Shown here: positions 44,101 through 54,433 of the stretch, in pieces
Position numbering within the stretch: the first letter of the stretch is position 1
Layout of the letters: every line of letters begins with the position of its first letter
DNA from: Streptomyces pactum
GTDB lineage: Bacteria > Actinomycetota > Actinomycetes > Streptomycetales > Streptomycetaceae
Assembly: GCF_002005225.1 (NCBI RefSeq)
Contig: NZ_CP019724.1
Coordinates: 6,031,501-6,095,500, forward strand
Length of the DNA stretch: 64,000 bases
Direction: 5' to 3'
Notes under the pieces: generated by a model
What the model was told of the DNA's origin: nothing
Seen by the model: the letters and a program-made list of their open reading frames with translations, nothing else
The model's database searches: none
Translations under genes and position numbers: made by a program

Positions 44101-45248
44101 ACGCCGTCATCGCGGGCCGCGCGGCCGACGCGGCCTGGCCGCCGTACGACGTGACGTCCGCGGCGGGCCCCGGTGCCCTGGTGCGCGAACAGTGGCGCAA
44201 GGCCCGGCGCGACCCCTCCGAAGTGGACAGGCTGCTGTTCACCGGAGCCATCCCCTCGCTCCTCGGGTTCCTGCGCGACCCGCGGCCGAACCGGTGGCAG
44301 CAGCTCGCCCAGCTCGCCGTCAGCGCGCCGGCCTCCCTGCGGAGATCGGAACTCGTCGACGCGGACCCCCACGCCGCCGTCGGCTGGATCAACGCCGCGG
44401 TACGCGGCGAGCCCGCACCGGCCGTCTCGGGGCAGGGGCTCAAACTGCTGCCCTTCCAGGACGGCTCGGGACTGCCCCTCGTCGTCGCCGGGGCCCGGCG
44501 CGCCGACGGCAGGGGAATGCGGTGGAGCGCGCTCGCCGTCCTCGACGACCGCCCGGACGCCGTCGAGGGCGACCGGGACGACCACCGGCGCCGCTGGAAG
44601 GCCTGGCTGTGCTGGGGCAACATCATCCAGTTCCTCGACCCCACGGGCGAGGGCACGGCCGACGGACTCGCCCTCGCCCGCACCACGCTCGACACCTTCG
44701 ACGCCGCACTGCTCGCCGCCGCGGCCGGGCCCGCCGGCGGACTGCTTCCCGCACTGCGCGACGACACCCCCGGGACCGGGCTGGTTCTCGCCGACGACCA
44801 CGAGGCCCGGCCGGACGGGGAAGCCGGACCGGACGGGGAAGCCGGACCGCTTGGGGAAGCCGGACCGGACGGACGGCCCCGACGCGCGGCGGTCGCCGGC
44901 GCCCCGGACCCGGTGGACGACATGACCCCCCTGGAACGAACGGCCTGGGAACTGACCCTCGGCGAACTGACGAAGTGGGGCGACCCGGACGTCGCCGGGC
45001 TCGCCGCACGCCTGGCCGCTCGCGGGAACGTCCCGGCGGGCAGGGCGACCTGGGACGTCGACGGCGTCTCCCGGACGGTCGAACTCGCCTGGCCCGGGCC
45101 TAGGATCGGAATCGTCCTGGCCGAGGACGCCGAGGACGCGCAGTACATGGCGCAGTGCGCGTCGGCCGGCTGGCAGGTGCGCGCGCCGGACGACTGGGAC
45201 GTGGAGGAACTCGCCCGGTTGCTGGGCGAGGAGGGGGTCGCACGATGA
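38115..45248 (+). CDS. giant DEAD/DEAH-box DUF1998 helicase with C-terminal nuclease-like domain (DruE-like)
   Basis: 2377 aa. Q-motif PYAHQAEAFARL, Walker A TTGTGSGKTESFLIP (102-116), YPMNALAGDQADRL, LITNYKMLDLLL, DEFHTYDGAQGTD (~229), then helicase-C CTPTLELGIDIGQLEAVVLA and YVQRVGRAGRATGNAF (~1150-1190). Four or more zinc-ribbon-like Cys sets occur (CRHCGRSGW, CPACGQ, CPECGW, CKECGH, CPRCGG). The MZB/DUF1998 end has CPCGTTSRRACHRCLLGY (~1779). Residues ~1840-1990 add ESDLERRFIECL, RTRPDLLF, AVYLDGYRWHASS and KRARLRADGILVWQI, resembling Vsr/DUF559-type endonucleases. The size and plan match DruE of Druantia defence. The UvrD-like gene overlaps its stop by 4 nt. A PDGEAG repeat sits near 44810-44870. 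Confidence 0.85.
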   Translation: MRPTLAAQTLRDTTVEYLTTTFALAEPDTQDALEDFLTDPADGLFRGPYLRIRRPFRTAADGWQRHLDWYPANFPPPYAHQAEAFARLTSKDGHRPRPTLVTTGTGSGKTESFLIPVLDHCRREREAGKTGIKAVLLYPMNALAGDQADRLGDHLEDGRLGEVTAGLYIGQASSRGTAPYKRVMVDRAEIRRNPPDILITNYKMLDLLLQRQQDASLWRDADLAYVVIDEFHTYDGAQGTDVAMLLRRLAAVAGAGEEGRPLGSVCPVATSATLGSGGAAGGPAAMLHVASQVFGTRFPDDAVVGEDRRDAEEFLSPVDHSLPLPSPAELAGLPDPARTAGGLDAVARATVGCDTADPRELGRRLLAHPLTHALLAAKDEPLTPTGILEAFPATSAWRAAAVREPEQAAAALARFVALISVARDPEAPADKERPLLLVETHLWLRSLSRVLRFVAPQPVFSWSDADQAALGGAGTTSGAEAAAGAGRGRGADAGRRAPAVAAQTERRRHVQRSGRLPAAYCRHCGRSGWAAICPDRNPQNLVHAPDEIYRASVTGGAAKGRVRAMIAATPAEAAEQARAVRASRAARRARRGAAHDATLLILEDNGKALRRLDPDEVALDDGRTAPAPENGVYVWTWFDNQEQADHAKQDRCPACGQAQGIRYLGAGVAPLASVVVTQLFTGGELPSEDEHKRDRRKTLIFNDSVQDAAHRAGFVASRSWKFSLRSLVHEQLTERVRGGPEFAADGVPLNELISSLISRAAVPEQRLLASVVPPDLHDVDRVKRLLAGKKRIPESTWELVGERLAFNTLLEFGLHSRLGRTLELTRTVAAEVHLPDPRAAADAAESLYRVHLEKLLPVAVPGAVPVDEAPARADGADGTGGPRAVVPAEGSPERPRYFEGYVRGLLEHVRQIGGIHHRWLDKFIDDEGRSRHFVSNGREPGMPLFGSNSEAPAFVLVGARGGRTEFERVDTRDSWYVDFTQRCLDLDRETAGAYLADLFAALADDRIGALARRRTTPADKQQAHGVYGLTPGHIRVHPLDDEQTGLAALTCPECGWTQTVPPRRAAVWHGTRCPLKRCEGSLTRPSGQAGGRAARDYRSDYYRRLYREADPYSVVAAEHTGVLTRKEREEVEKGFRLGLRHTDPNVLSCTPTLELGIDIGQLEAVVLASLPPSTAGYVQRVGRAGRATGNAFMVTLADTSPRALYHLAEPENLIAGPILPPGCFLSAGELLCRQYTAYLIDRAARGGLEGVPPLPDRVTQLVGRTGWLTHFHKAVAGRTDLADEFLRLFPEIDQVPGSGVSRDARKTLRRYAEHQLADELNRAKRAWDDERAELVRRRALINDAADSLQEAVEDEAREKRNLVREAAGVSKILQGMGQADAQGFLVEHGLLPNYSLVEDGVRLEAQLSYKEPARRARSSASTDKAEPAKARWSNEPRTYDRPAEAALTELAPGNAYYVRGYRHVVDGFDLGPTPQDSTDGLPVGLRTWRVCKECGHVRGGEHAEQDTSPCPRCGGPGIGGRGALHRVVVPRKVTAHDKRDDARIVDDRDSRTRTPYTTVTAVDIDPADIKQTWRHQKTTFGVDHVREAVIRRFNLGKSRHGRRNDTLFAGAEVAITGFTVCPRCGGATDREPGHGPAQDTLSQSLLGRVELAHHRPWCPTRRRDKQARPEDVQVITATEHRTEALRILLPAATLNVPERLASFSAALHLGLAQRYGGDPAHIRSAPATEPDRETDLTRNYLVLYDALPGGTGYLQRLVDREGEEFRAVLAAAQEELRKCPCGTTSRRACHRCLLGYAPERDYKDLDRQEALWMLDSLLGSDGSSGWDVRKDAADAGLRFADQAESDLERRFIECLDRWLEIPGNADAADHATTPTGGNGKQFTLTRPGGGPVHWEVVAQKDLHGYRTRPDLLFRPVAGDTAGDGAPPLPIAVYLDGYRWHASSRTNRIAADAAKRARLRADGILVWQITWDDVAAWDRALKGEPGRDPDAPADPLDAVIAGRAADAAWPPYDVTSAAGPGALVREQWRKARRDPSEVDRLLFTGAIPSLLGFLRDPRPNRWQQLAQLAVSAPASLRRSELVDADPHAAVGWINAAVRGEPAPAVSGQGLKLLPFQDGSGLPLVVAGARRADGRGMRWSALAVLDDRPDAVEGDRDDHRRRWKAWLCWGNIIQFLDPTGEGTADGLALARTTLDTFDAALLAAAAGPAGGLLPALRDDTPGTGLVLADDHEARPDGEAGPDGEAGPLGEAGPDGRPRRAAVAGAPDPVDDMTPLERTAWELTLGELTKWGDPDVAGLAARLAARGNVPAGRATWDVDGVSRTVELAWPGPRIGIVLAEDAEDAQYMAQCASAGWQVRAPDDWDVEELARLLGEEGVAR

Positions 45249-47513
45249 GCTACGGGGCGGGACGACCGGGGAACCGGGTCAGGACGCGGGTGCAGGTGGG
45301 CCGCCAGGCCCACGGCGACCTGGAACGCCGGGACGGGGCCGTGGCGGACGCGGTGGGGGACTTCGTCCACCGGCTGCGCGCCGACCGCACCAACCGGGCC
45401 CTGCGCCTGTCCCCGCTCCGCGAGGCGGGCGACAACGGCGACCTGTATCTCGCCCACCCCGACGCCCGCTGCATGGTCCTGCTCCTGTCGACCGACGGCG
45501 GGGACGAGATGCGCGTCCTCGCCGTCCGCGACGGACCACGGGCACGCGACGAACTCGCCCGCCTCACCGTGGAGATCAACCCGGTCTCGGGTGCCGTGGA
45601 AGTCGTCGACCAGAGCGAGGCCGACGCCACCGTGGTCTCCCTGCGGGACCGGGCCACCCCCCTCTTCGCCCGGTACGACGACCGGACCCTCCTCGACCTC
45701 GGCGTCGTACCCTCCCTGCTGCCGACCCTCCGCGAGGTCACCTCACAGGAGCAGTTCGAGAAGCTCCTCACCCACAACCTCCCGGAACTCACCCGCGACG
45801 TTCTCCTGGCCCTGCGCGACCGCGCGGACCCGGAGGAGGTACGACGCCACATCACCGACAAGTGGCGCGCCGACGAGCAGGTCGACCCCCGCGACTGGGC
45901 CCGGGCGGCCCGGCGCGCGGTCTCCCAGGCGGAAACCGACGACGACGCCGTCCTCGGCGCGCTGGGCCGCAGTTTCGACGCCTGGCGCCTGTTCCTCCAC
46001 CCCGAGCAGCACCGCTTGGCCACCGGCGACTTCAAGGGCTCGGCGAAGGTGACCGGGGGCCCCGGCACCGGCAAGACGGTCGTCGCGCTGCACCGGGTAC
46101 GCCATCTCGTCGACCGGCTGCCGCCCGGCCACTCCCGTGCCGTGCTGCTCACCACGTACAACACCAACCTCGCCCGGGAACTCGAGCAGCGCCTGCGTCA
46201 ACTGGGCGGCGACGGACTCCTGCGCCGGGTCGACGTCAAGTCCGTCGACGCACTCGCCCTGGAGATCGTCCAGGAGTCCCGGCGAGAGCTGGGCCGGCCA
46301 CTCGACGACGACGCGGCCATGAACCTGTGGCACACCGTGCGCGTCGAGACCGGCCTGCTCGCGTACGACGCCGACTTCCTGGACGCCGAGTTCAAGCACG
46401 TCGTCCTCGCGAACCGGTGCGGCGCCTGGGACACCTACCGACGCGTCGGCCGCTCGGGCCGCCCGCGCATCAGCACCGCCCAGCGTCACGACGTGTGGCA
46501 ACTCGTGCAGGCGTACAAGGCCCATCTGGACGTCGCGCCGCGACGGACGACGTACGCGCTCATCGCCGACCGGGCGGCCGAACTCGAACAGCACCGCATG
46601 GCCCGTACCGAGGAGCAGGCCCGCTACAAGGAGGAGGAGCAGCAGGGGCGCGACCTCGTCCACCGGGAGGCGGGCAGCGGCATGTGGCTCAGGCCCCGCT
46701 ATCAGCACATCGTGGTCGACGAGGCGCAGGACCTGTCCGCCTCACACTGGCGCATGCTGCGCGCGATGGTCCGCAGAGGACCGAACGACCTCTTCCTCGC
46801 CGGAGACGCCCACCAGCGCATCTACGGCAGCCGAGTGGTGCTCAGCCACCAGGGCATCGAGATCCGCGGCCGGGCGTCCCGCCGCCTCACCCTCAACTAC
46901 CGCACCACCCGCCAGATCCTCGGCAGCGCCAACCGACTGATCCGGGGCGCCCCCTTCGACGACCTCGACACCGGGACCGACACCCTCGACGGCTACCGGT
47001 CGGTGCTGACCGGACTCACCCCCCAGTTCTGGCGTGCCCCCGACCGGCTGACCGAGATGAGGGCCGTGGCGACTCTCATCAAGGAACGCCGCGAACTGCA
47101 CGGCACGGCGTACTCGGCGATGGCCGTCAGTGTTCCGGACGCAGGCGCGGCGCAGGAGTTCGCCAACGTTCTCCTGAGAGAGTTCGATCTGCCGGTCGTG
47201 GAACTCGGCAGGGACGGGGTGCGGTCGGACGCGGACGCGGTGCGCATCGGTACGATGCACCGTTTCAAGGGCCTGGAGTTCCAGCGCGTCTTCCTGACGT
47301 CGGTCGGCGAGGGGCAGGTGCCCCACCAGCGCATCGAGCAGTACCGGGACGCCGACCCGGACCGCTACCGTCAGGAGGAGCAGCGCGCCCGCTCCCTGGT
47401 GTTCGTCGCCGCCACCCGCGCCCGCGACGAACTCGTCGTGACCTGGAGCGGCCGGGCCAGCCGTTTCCTCCCGCCCGACGCGGACCGAACCGCTCACCGT
47501 GCCACGGACCTGC

Positions 47514-49316
<1,803 letters not shown>

Positions 49317-49350
49317 CACACCTGACACGAGGAGAGGAGGACCCACTCGT

Positions 49351-50349
49351 ATGCGCACCAGACCACGCCCGTCACCGCGTTCCCTCGTCACCGGGGTGGC
49401 CGTCGCCGCGCTGGCCGCCGCGGGCACCGTCACCGCCGCCGACGCCGACGCCGACGCCGCCCCGGCGCGGGCCGCCGCCTGCAACGGCTACGTCGGACTC
49501 ACCTTCGACGACGGCCCCTCCGGCAACACCCAGGCCCTGCTCGGCGCGCTGAAGCAGAACGGGCTGCGGGCGACCATGTTCAACCAGGGCCAGTACGCGG
49601 CCCAGAACCCCGCACTCGTCCGGGCCCAGGTCGACGCCGGAATGTGGGTGGCCAACCACAGCTACACCCACCCGCACATGACGCGGCTCAGCCAGTCGCA
49701 GATGGACTCGGAGATCTCCCGGACCCAGCAGGCCATCGCGAGCGCCGGCGGCGGTACGCCCAAGCTGTTCCGTCCGCCGTACGGCGAGACCAACGCCACG
49801 CTGCGGTCGGTCGCGGCCGGGTACGGGCTGACCGAGGTGATCTGGGACGTCGACTCGCAGGACTGGAACAACGCCAGTACCGACGCGATCGTGCAGGCCG
49901 TCTCCCGGCTGGGCGACGGCCAGGTCATCCTCATGCACGACTGGCCGGCCAACACGCTCGCGGCCGTACCCCGCATCGCGCAGACCCTGGCGGCCAAGGG
50001 CCTGTGCTCCGGCATGATCTCGCCGCAGACCGGCCGAGCGGTCGCCCCCGACGGCGGCAGCGGTGGGGGAGGCGGGGGCGGTGGCGGGTGTACCGCGACG
50101 CTGTCGGCCGGGCAGCGGTGGGGGGACCGGTACAACCTCAACGTCTCGGTGAGCGGGGCGAGTGACTGGACCGTGACGATGAACGTGCCGTCCCCGGCCA
50201 AGGTCATGACCACCTGGAACGTCGACGCGAGCTATCCCAGCGCGCAGACGCTGACCGCCAAGTCCAACGGCAGCGGCGGCAACTGGGGCGCCACCATCCA
50301 GGCGAACGGCAACTGGACCTGGCCCACGGTCGCCTGCAGCGCGGGCTGA
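49351..50349 (+). CDS. axeA: secreted CE4 acetylxylan esterase with CBM2-type domain
   Basis: 332 aa. Signal peptide to ~40 ([15 protein letters not shown]). Carbohydrate esterase 4 motifs: [11 protein letters not shown] (catalytic Asp, metal Asp), NHSYTHPHM (two metal His), [19 protein letters not shown] and ILMHDW (catalytic His). A Gly linker joins a CBM2-type domain nearly identical to that of the xylanase. It removes acetyl groups from xylan so that the xylanase can act. It starts 34 nt after the xylanase stop, with GGAGAGGAGG upstream; both form an operon ended by the hairpin at 50417-50448. Confidence 0.94.
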   Translation: MRTRPRPSPRSLVTGVAVAALAAAGTVTAADADADAAPARAAACNGYVGLTFDDGPSGNTQALLGALKQNGLRATMFNQGQYAAQNPALVRAQVDAGMWVANHSYTHPHMTRLSQSQMDSEISRTQQAIASAGGGTPKLFRPPYGETNATLRSVAAGYGLTEVIWDVDSQDWNNASTDAIVQAVSRLGDGQVILMHDWPANTLAAVPRIAQTLAAKGLCSGMISPQTGRAVAPDGGSGGGGGGGGGCTATLSAGQRWGDRYNLNVSVSGASDWTVTMNVPSPAKVMTTWNVDASYPSAQTLTAKSNGSGGNWGATIQANGNWTWPTVACSAG

Positions 50350-50416
50350 CCTACCCAGGAGACCGGCACATCCGCGTCCGCGTCCGCATCCGCGATCGCG
50401 ATCGCACCTTGGAGCT

Positions 50417-50448
50417 CGTGGCACGGCGGTCCCGGCGGCCGTGCCACG
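50417..50448. terminator. terminator of the xylanase-esterase operon
   Basis: An 11-bp stem, cgtggcacggc (50417-50427) with gccgtgccacg (50438-50448), and a 10-nt loop, 68 nt after the esterase stop. It precedes the convergent gene ending at 50521. Confidence 0.8.
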
Positions 50449-50520
50449 GACTCCTTCGGCCGGCCCCGGAAGAAGGCGCACGCACGACGTTCCGGCCGGC
50501 CGGCCGGGCCGGGCGTCTCG

Positions 50521-51609
50521 TCAGCACCAACGGGTGCCGGGGCAGTTCCAGTCGCCCCCGCCCCCGCCGCCTCCGCCGGACGAGCTTCCGGAGCTGCCCG
50601 AGCCGCCCGGCAGGCCGTTCGGGAAGGTGCTGTTGCGGTCCCGGTCACCGGGGAACGGGTCGCTGTAGTCCGGGTCGCCGTCGTCGTCCCGGTCCGGCAG
50701 GCTCGGCTCGTCGCCGTCCTCCCGGTCCGGTTCCGGGCAGCCGTTGGCCGGGTCGGTCAGTTCGAGGGTCACCCGGATGTCGAGGGTGACGTCTGCGCCC
50801 TCGACCGGGTCGGTCGCGCACACGCGCCAGTCGTCGTACTCCCCCTCGTCGGGCAGTTGGTCGTTGAGGTACGCGGTGTCCGCCCACAGGTGGTCCTCCG
50901 GTACGCCGAGGGCCACGACCTCCTTCCGCGCCGTCTTCCAGGTCTTCCAGACCAGATCCGGCATCTCCGGCCACGGGACGGCCCCGCCGTCCGCCTCGGG
51001 GCAGGGGGCGCCCGTCTGGACGGCGCCGAAGTCGATCGTCTTCGTTCCGGACGACGTCCAGCCGGTCTGCTGGAAACAGACGGTCCAGTTGGACCGCATC
51101 CAGATGCTCTTGTCGTCGTCGGACGCGTTGTGGTCGTCGACTCCGAATCCCGCGGCCTCCGCCCGGTCCCGCGCCTCGTCCAGCCGCATGCCCCGGTGGT
51201 CCACGGCGTTCGGCCGGGGACGGGGCGTCGGCTCCCGGTCCCCGCCCGGCGAGGGCGACGCCGACGCCAGGGCGTCGGCCGCACGTCCGTCCGCCGCGCC
51301 CTTCCCGTCCGCCTCCGCCACGGTGCCCGCCGCCCCGTCCTGGGGCGGATCCGGCAGCACCGCGCCGAGCAGGGCCATGGCCCCGATCGTGGCGGCCACC
51401 TTCACGCCCTTCTGCCAGGGACTGTCCGTCCAGATCACGACGATCGCGGCGATCAGGGCCAGGAAACCGAGATACTGGTTGACCAGGCCGAGCAGGGGCA
51501 CGGCGAGTACGAAGCCGAGGCGGGCCGGAGGGGTTAGCCACCAACGGGCCCCGGGAGCCGACGGGCCGGGGGACGGGGGCGGCGTGGGTGAAGCGGGTGG
51601 GCGGTGCAT
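50521..51609 (-). CDS. membrane protein with PASTA-like domains and acidic tail
   Basis: 362 aa from ATG 51609 (MHRPPASPTPPPSPGP); GTG 51657 is an alternative that would overlap the MazG-like gene. A Pro-rich lead is followed by three hydrophobic stretches (LGFVLAVPLLGLVNQYLGFL, ALIAAIVVIW, AATIGAMALLGAVL). Two weak PASTA-like segments lie outside: VDHRGMRLDEARDRAEAAGF and MPDLVWKTWKTARKEVVALG. The acidic end (DRDDDGDPDYSDPFPGDRD) looks like a calcium-binding excalibur or thrombospondin-3 type segment. It ends with Ser/Gly and DWNCPGTRWC. Role unknown, perhaps cell-wall sensing. Confidence 0.7.
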   Translation of the reverse strand: MHRPPASPTPPPSPGPSAPGARWWLTPPARLGFVLAVPLLGLVNQYLGFLALIAAIVVIWTDSPWQKGVKVAATIGAMALLGAVLPDPPQDGAAGTVAEADGKGAADGRAADALASASPSPGGDREPTPRPRPNAVDHRGMRLDEARDRAEAAGFGVDDHNASDDDKSIWMRSNWTVCFQQTGWTSSGTKTIDFGAVQTGAPCPEADGGAVPWPEMPDLVWKTWKTARKEVVALGVPEDHLWADTAYLNDQLPDEGEYDDWRVCATDPVEGADVTLDIRVTLELTDPANGCPEPDREDGDEPSLPDRDDDGDPDYSDPFPGDRDRNSTFPNGLPGGSGSSGSSSGGGGGGGGDWNCPGTRWC

Positions 51610-51634
51610 GCGCTGGGTCTTTTCTGGAGCAGGG

Positions 51635-52048
51635 TCATGACGGGCCCGCGAGGTCACTCCGGCCGTCTGTCGAGCGACCGCATCGTACAGAGTCCGGACG
51701 AAGCAGCCCCGGCGTGCCCAGCGACCGCTCCGCCACCCGCGCCAGATGCCGGGCGAAGACCTCCCGCGCCTCGGGCGTCAGCGTCCGCAGTGCCACCAGC
51801 GCCGTGATCACGACGTCGCACAGCTCGGCCTCGACGTCCTCCCACGTGTGGGTGACGCCCTTGCGCGGGTTCTGGCCGGTCGCGCCGATCACCGCCTCGG
51901 ACACCTCGCCGACCTCCTCGGACAGCTTCAGCATGCGCAGCAGGAGGCCCTCCCTGCCGCCGACGGGCTGGTCGGCCTCCAGCCACTTCCACAGGTCGTC
52001 GATGGTGTTCCAAAGGCCGGCGGGCGTGCCGCCGCGGTCGTCGCTCAT
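51635..52048 (-). CDS. MazG-like nucleotide pyrophosphohydrolase
   Basis: 137 aa. All-alpha NTP-PPase: LLLRMLKLSEEVGEVSEAVI gives the EExxE metal motif, and DVEAELCDVVITALVAL supplies the second acidic pair (ExxD). It hydrolyses non-canonical or excess NTPs to NMP and pyrophosphate. Start ATG 52048 (MSDDRGGTPAGLWNTIDD). The C-terminal ~35 residues after AERSLGTPG are low-similarity and run beside the start of the next gene. It lies upstream of the PASTA-like gene with almost no gap. Confidence 0.85.
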   Translation of the reverse strand: MSDDRGGTPAGLWNTIDDLWKWLEADQPVGGREGLLLRMLKLSEEVGEVSEAVIGATGQNPRKGVTHTWEDVEAELCDVVITALVALRTLTPEAREVFARHLARVAERSLGTPGLLRPDSVRCGRSTDGRSDLAGPS

Positions 52049-52233
52049 GCGGGGCAGCCTGCCACGGAGGCAGGGCCGCCCGTGACTGGTTCCCCCGGGC
52101 CTCGTCCGCCTGTGTCCGGTGCGTCTGGGGCTCGTTGCGTTCGGGGCTCGTCCGCCCGTGTCCGGTCCGCCCGGGACCCGGCCGCCCGCGATCGGTGAGC
52201 CCGGGACCCGGCCGCCCGCGTCCGGTGCGTGTG

Positions 52234-52776
52234 TCAGTCGAACAGTGGTTCCTGCTCGCCCTCCGCCGCCCTCCGTACCCGCTTGTTCCGCGCCCCCACG
52301 ACGACCGCCGTGGCCGCCGCCGTCGCCGCCAGGGCGGCCGGGACCATCCAGTTCCGGTTGACCGCGTGGCCCAGCACGTGGTCCAGCGAGAGGCGGCCGG
52401 GGCCGGTGACCGCGAGGCCGGCGGCGGTCAGGCCGAGGGACGCCGCGTACTCGTAGCCGCCGGCCTGGGCGAAGAAGCCGTTCGGGGCGTGCACCGCCGC
52501 GGCGCCCACCATCGCGCCGGCCGCCGCCGCACCCGCGGCCGGGGTGGCCAGCCCCAGCGCCAGCAGCGTTCCGCCGCCCGCCTCCGCGAGGCCGGCCGCG
52601 GTGGCGCTGGTCCGGCCCGGCGCGTAGCCCATGGCCTCCATGGCCTGGCCGGTGCCCTCGATGCCGCCGCCGCCGAACCAGCCGAGCAGTTTCTGCGCGC
52701 CGTGCGCGGCCAGGACGCCGCCGGTACCCAGGCGGAGCAGCAGCAGCCCGAGATCGCGCCGGTCAGTACGGTTCAC
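52234..52776 (-). CDS. DoxX-family membrane protein
   Basis: 180 aa. Start GTG 52776 (VNRTDRRDLGLLLLRLGTGG) is chosen because GAGGGAG lies 5 nt upstream; the frame extends further. Four hydrophobic helices. The family pattern LRLGTGGVLAAHGAQKLLGW, GFFAQAGGYEYAASLGLTAA is clear. DoxX proteins are small membrane proteins linked to thiol redox or quinone systems; the actinobacterial function is not settled. The gap 52049-52233 upstream of MazG holds cgggacccggccgcccgc repeats. Confidence 0.85.
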   Translation of the reverse strand: MNRTDRRDLGLLLLRLGTGGVLAAHGAQKLLGWFGGGGIEGTGQAMEAMGYAPGRTSATAAGLAEAGGGTLLALGLATPAAGAAAAGAMVGAAAVHAPNGFFAQAGGYEYAASLGLTAAGLAVTGPGRLSLDHVLGHAVNRNWMVPAALAATAAATAVVVGARNKRVRRAAEGEQEPLFD

Positions 52777-52897
52777 GTCGACTCCCTCGGGGACGGTGGC
52801 GGCTCTCACCCCCCACCGTCGCCCGCCCGCGCCGCAGGGGCCCGTCACGGGCGCCGTTCGGGTGGCGGGGGCGCGGAGCCGGTGTGACGCTGCCGCC

Positions 52898-53224
52898 ATG
52901 ACGATTCAGACCACGCGACTCAGCGACCCGGCCGTCCGCGCCTTCGTCGCCGCCGTCAACGCCCACGACCGCGACGCCTTCCTCGCGCTGCTCTCCCCGG
53001 ACGCCACCATGGCCGACGACGGGAACGACCGGAACCTCACCCAGTGGATCGACCAGGAGATCTTCTCGTCCCACGGCCACATGGAGGTCGACAACGAGTC
53101 GAACGGCGGTCGCGCCCTCATCGCCCGCTACAGCAACGACACCTGGGGTGAGATGCGCACGCGGTGGGAGTTCACCGTGGACGAGGACGGGCGGATCGCG
53201 CGGTTCGAGACCGGGCAGGCGTAA
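52898..53224 (+). CDS. SnoaL/NTF2-like protein
   Basis: 108 aa. The NTF2-like cone fold is suggested by LSDPAVRAFVAAVNAHDRDA, FLALLSPDATMADDG and TRWEFTVDEDGRIARFETGQ. Family members are small enzymes or binding proteins; the substrate is not predictable. The ATG at 52898 sits in a divergent arrangement with DoxX (121 bp gap). A short upstream GGTGTGACG is only a weak ribosome site. Confidence 0.8.
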   Translation: MTIQTTRLSDPAVRAFVAAVNAHDRDAFLALLSPDATMADDGNDRNLTQWIDQEIFSSHGHMEVDNESNGGRALIARYSNDTWGEMRTRWEFTVDEDGRIARFETGQA

Positions 53225-53509
53225 CCCGCGCTCGCGCGAGCTGTGCGGCAGCCGTTCCGCCCACCGGTGCGTATCCCGCGGTTCCGCGCGGGATCCACCC
53301 CCGGCCGGTGCGGCGGCACGGCTGCCGCCTCCCCCCCTCGGTGTGGCCCGCGGAGCGCGACGACCGTTACGGAAGGCCAACGCTCCAAGTGTGAAGCTCT
53401 GGTGAAGGAGAGTCGAGCATATGTCCTTCACCGGCCGCAATCCCGCGGACTGTAAAACTCCGGTTGTGTGAATCGGCGCGCTCCGGCCGTGTGAACCGAC
53501 GCGGTGGAC
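53225..53509. other. intergenic region between convergent genes
   Basis: 285 bp. I see an imperfect 15-bp direct repeat, gtgtgaatcggcgcg and gtgtgaaccgacgcg, about 26 bp apart near 53467 and 53493. No credible gene or clear terminator was found. Confidence 0.4.
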
Positions 53510-54301
53510 TCACCCGCGTCCCACATACGGCATCGCCGTCGCCATGACCGTCGCGAACTGCACGTTCGCCTCCAGCGGCAGCTCCGCCATGTGCCGCACC
53601 GTGCGTGCCACGTCGGCGACGTCCATCACGGGCTCGGGTGCCGTCTCCCCGTTGGCCTGGAGCGCGCCGGTCCGCATGCCGGCCGTCATGTCGGTCGCCG
53701 CGTTGCCGATGTCGATCTGGCCCACCGCGATGCCGTGGGGCCGGCCGTCCAGCGACAGTGACTTGGTCAGGCCGGTCAGCGCGTGCTTGGTCGCCGTGTA
53801 GGCCACCGAGTGCGGGCGCGGGGTGTGGGCCGAGATCGAGCCGTTGTTGATGATCCGGCCGCCCTGCGGGCTCTGCTCCTTCATCTGCCGGTAGGCCGCC
53901 TGCGCGCACAGGAACGCCCCGTTGAGGTTGGTGTCCACCACGTGCCGCCACGCCTCGTAGGGCAGGTCCTCGACCGGCACGCCGCCCGGGCCGAACGTCC
54001 CGGCGTTGTTGAACAGCAGGTCCAGCCGCCCGAAGCGGTCGCGTACGGCGTCGAACAGGGCCGCGACGTCCTCGGGCCGTGACACGTCGGCACGGACGGG
54101 GAGTGTCGTCGCGCTGCCCGCGGGGGCCCGGGAGGCCGTCTCCTCCAGCGTCTCGACGCGCCGGCCGGCGAGTGCCACCGACCAGCCGGCCGCCAGCAGT
54201 TCGACGGCGACCGCCCGGCCGATGCCGGAGCCGGCGCCCGTGACGAGGGCCACTTTCTGTGCGCCGACCTGTTCCTCGGCGGCGGTTCTCACGGTGTTCA
54301 T
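53510..54301 (-). CDS. short-chain dehydrogenase/reductase
   Basis: 263 aa classical SDR. NAD(P) motif [24 protein letters not shown], Ser in INNGSISAH and the active-site [23 protein letters not shown] after the second strand (Arg-rich) favours NADP. The ATG at 54301 has no strong Shine-Dalgarno. It is divergent from phoD. Substrate unknown. Confidence 0.92.
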   Translation of the reverse strand: MNTVRTAAEEQVGAQKVALVTGAGSGIGRAVAVELLAAGWSVALAGRRVETLEETASRAPAGSATTLPVRADVSRPEDVAALFDAVRDRFGRLDLLFNNAGTFGPGGVPVEDLPYEAWRHVVDTNLNGAFLCAQAAYRQMKEQSPQGGRIINNGSISAHTPRPHSVAYTATKHALTGLTKSLSLDGRPHGIAVGQIDIGNAATDMTAGMRTGALQANGETAPEPVMDVADVARTVRHMAELPLEANVQFATVMATAMPYVGRG

Positions 54302-54433
54302 GAGTCGGCAGCGTACGCGTGGCGGATCATGCGGAACTCACCCTTCCGACATGGGCTCGCCATGTCCGCGCCAAGAGGGAGTCGTTCCCGGCCCGTCCAA
54401 TGCCCCTTGCAACCACCGCAAGGGGAGGAACGG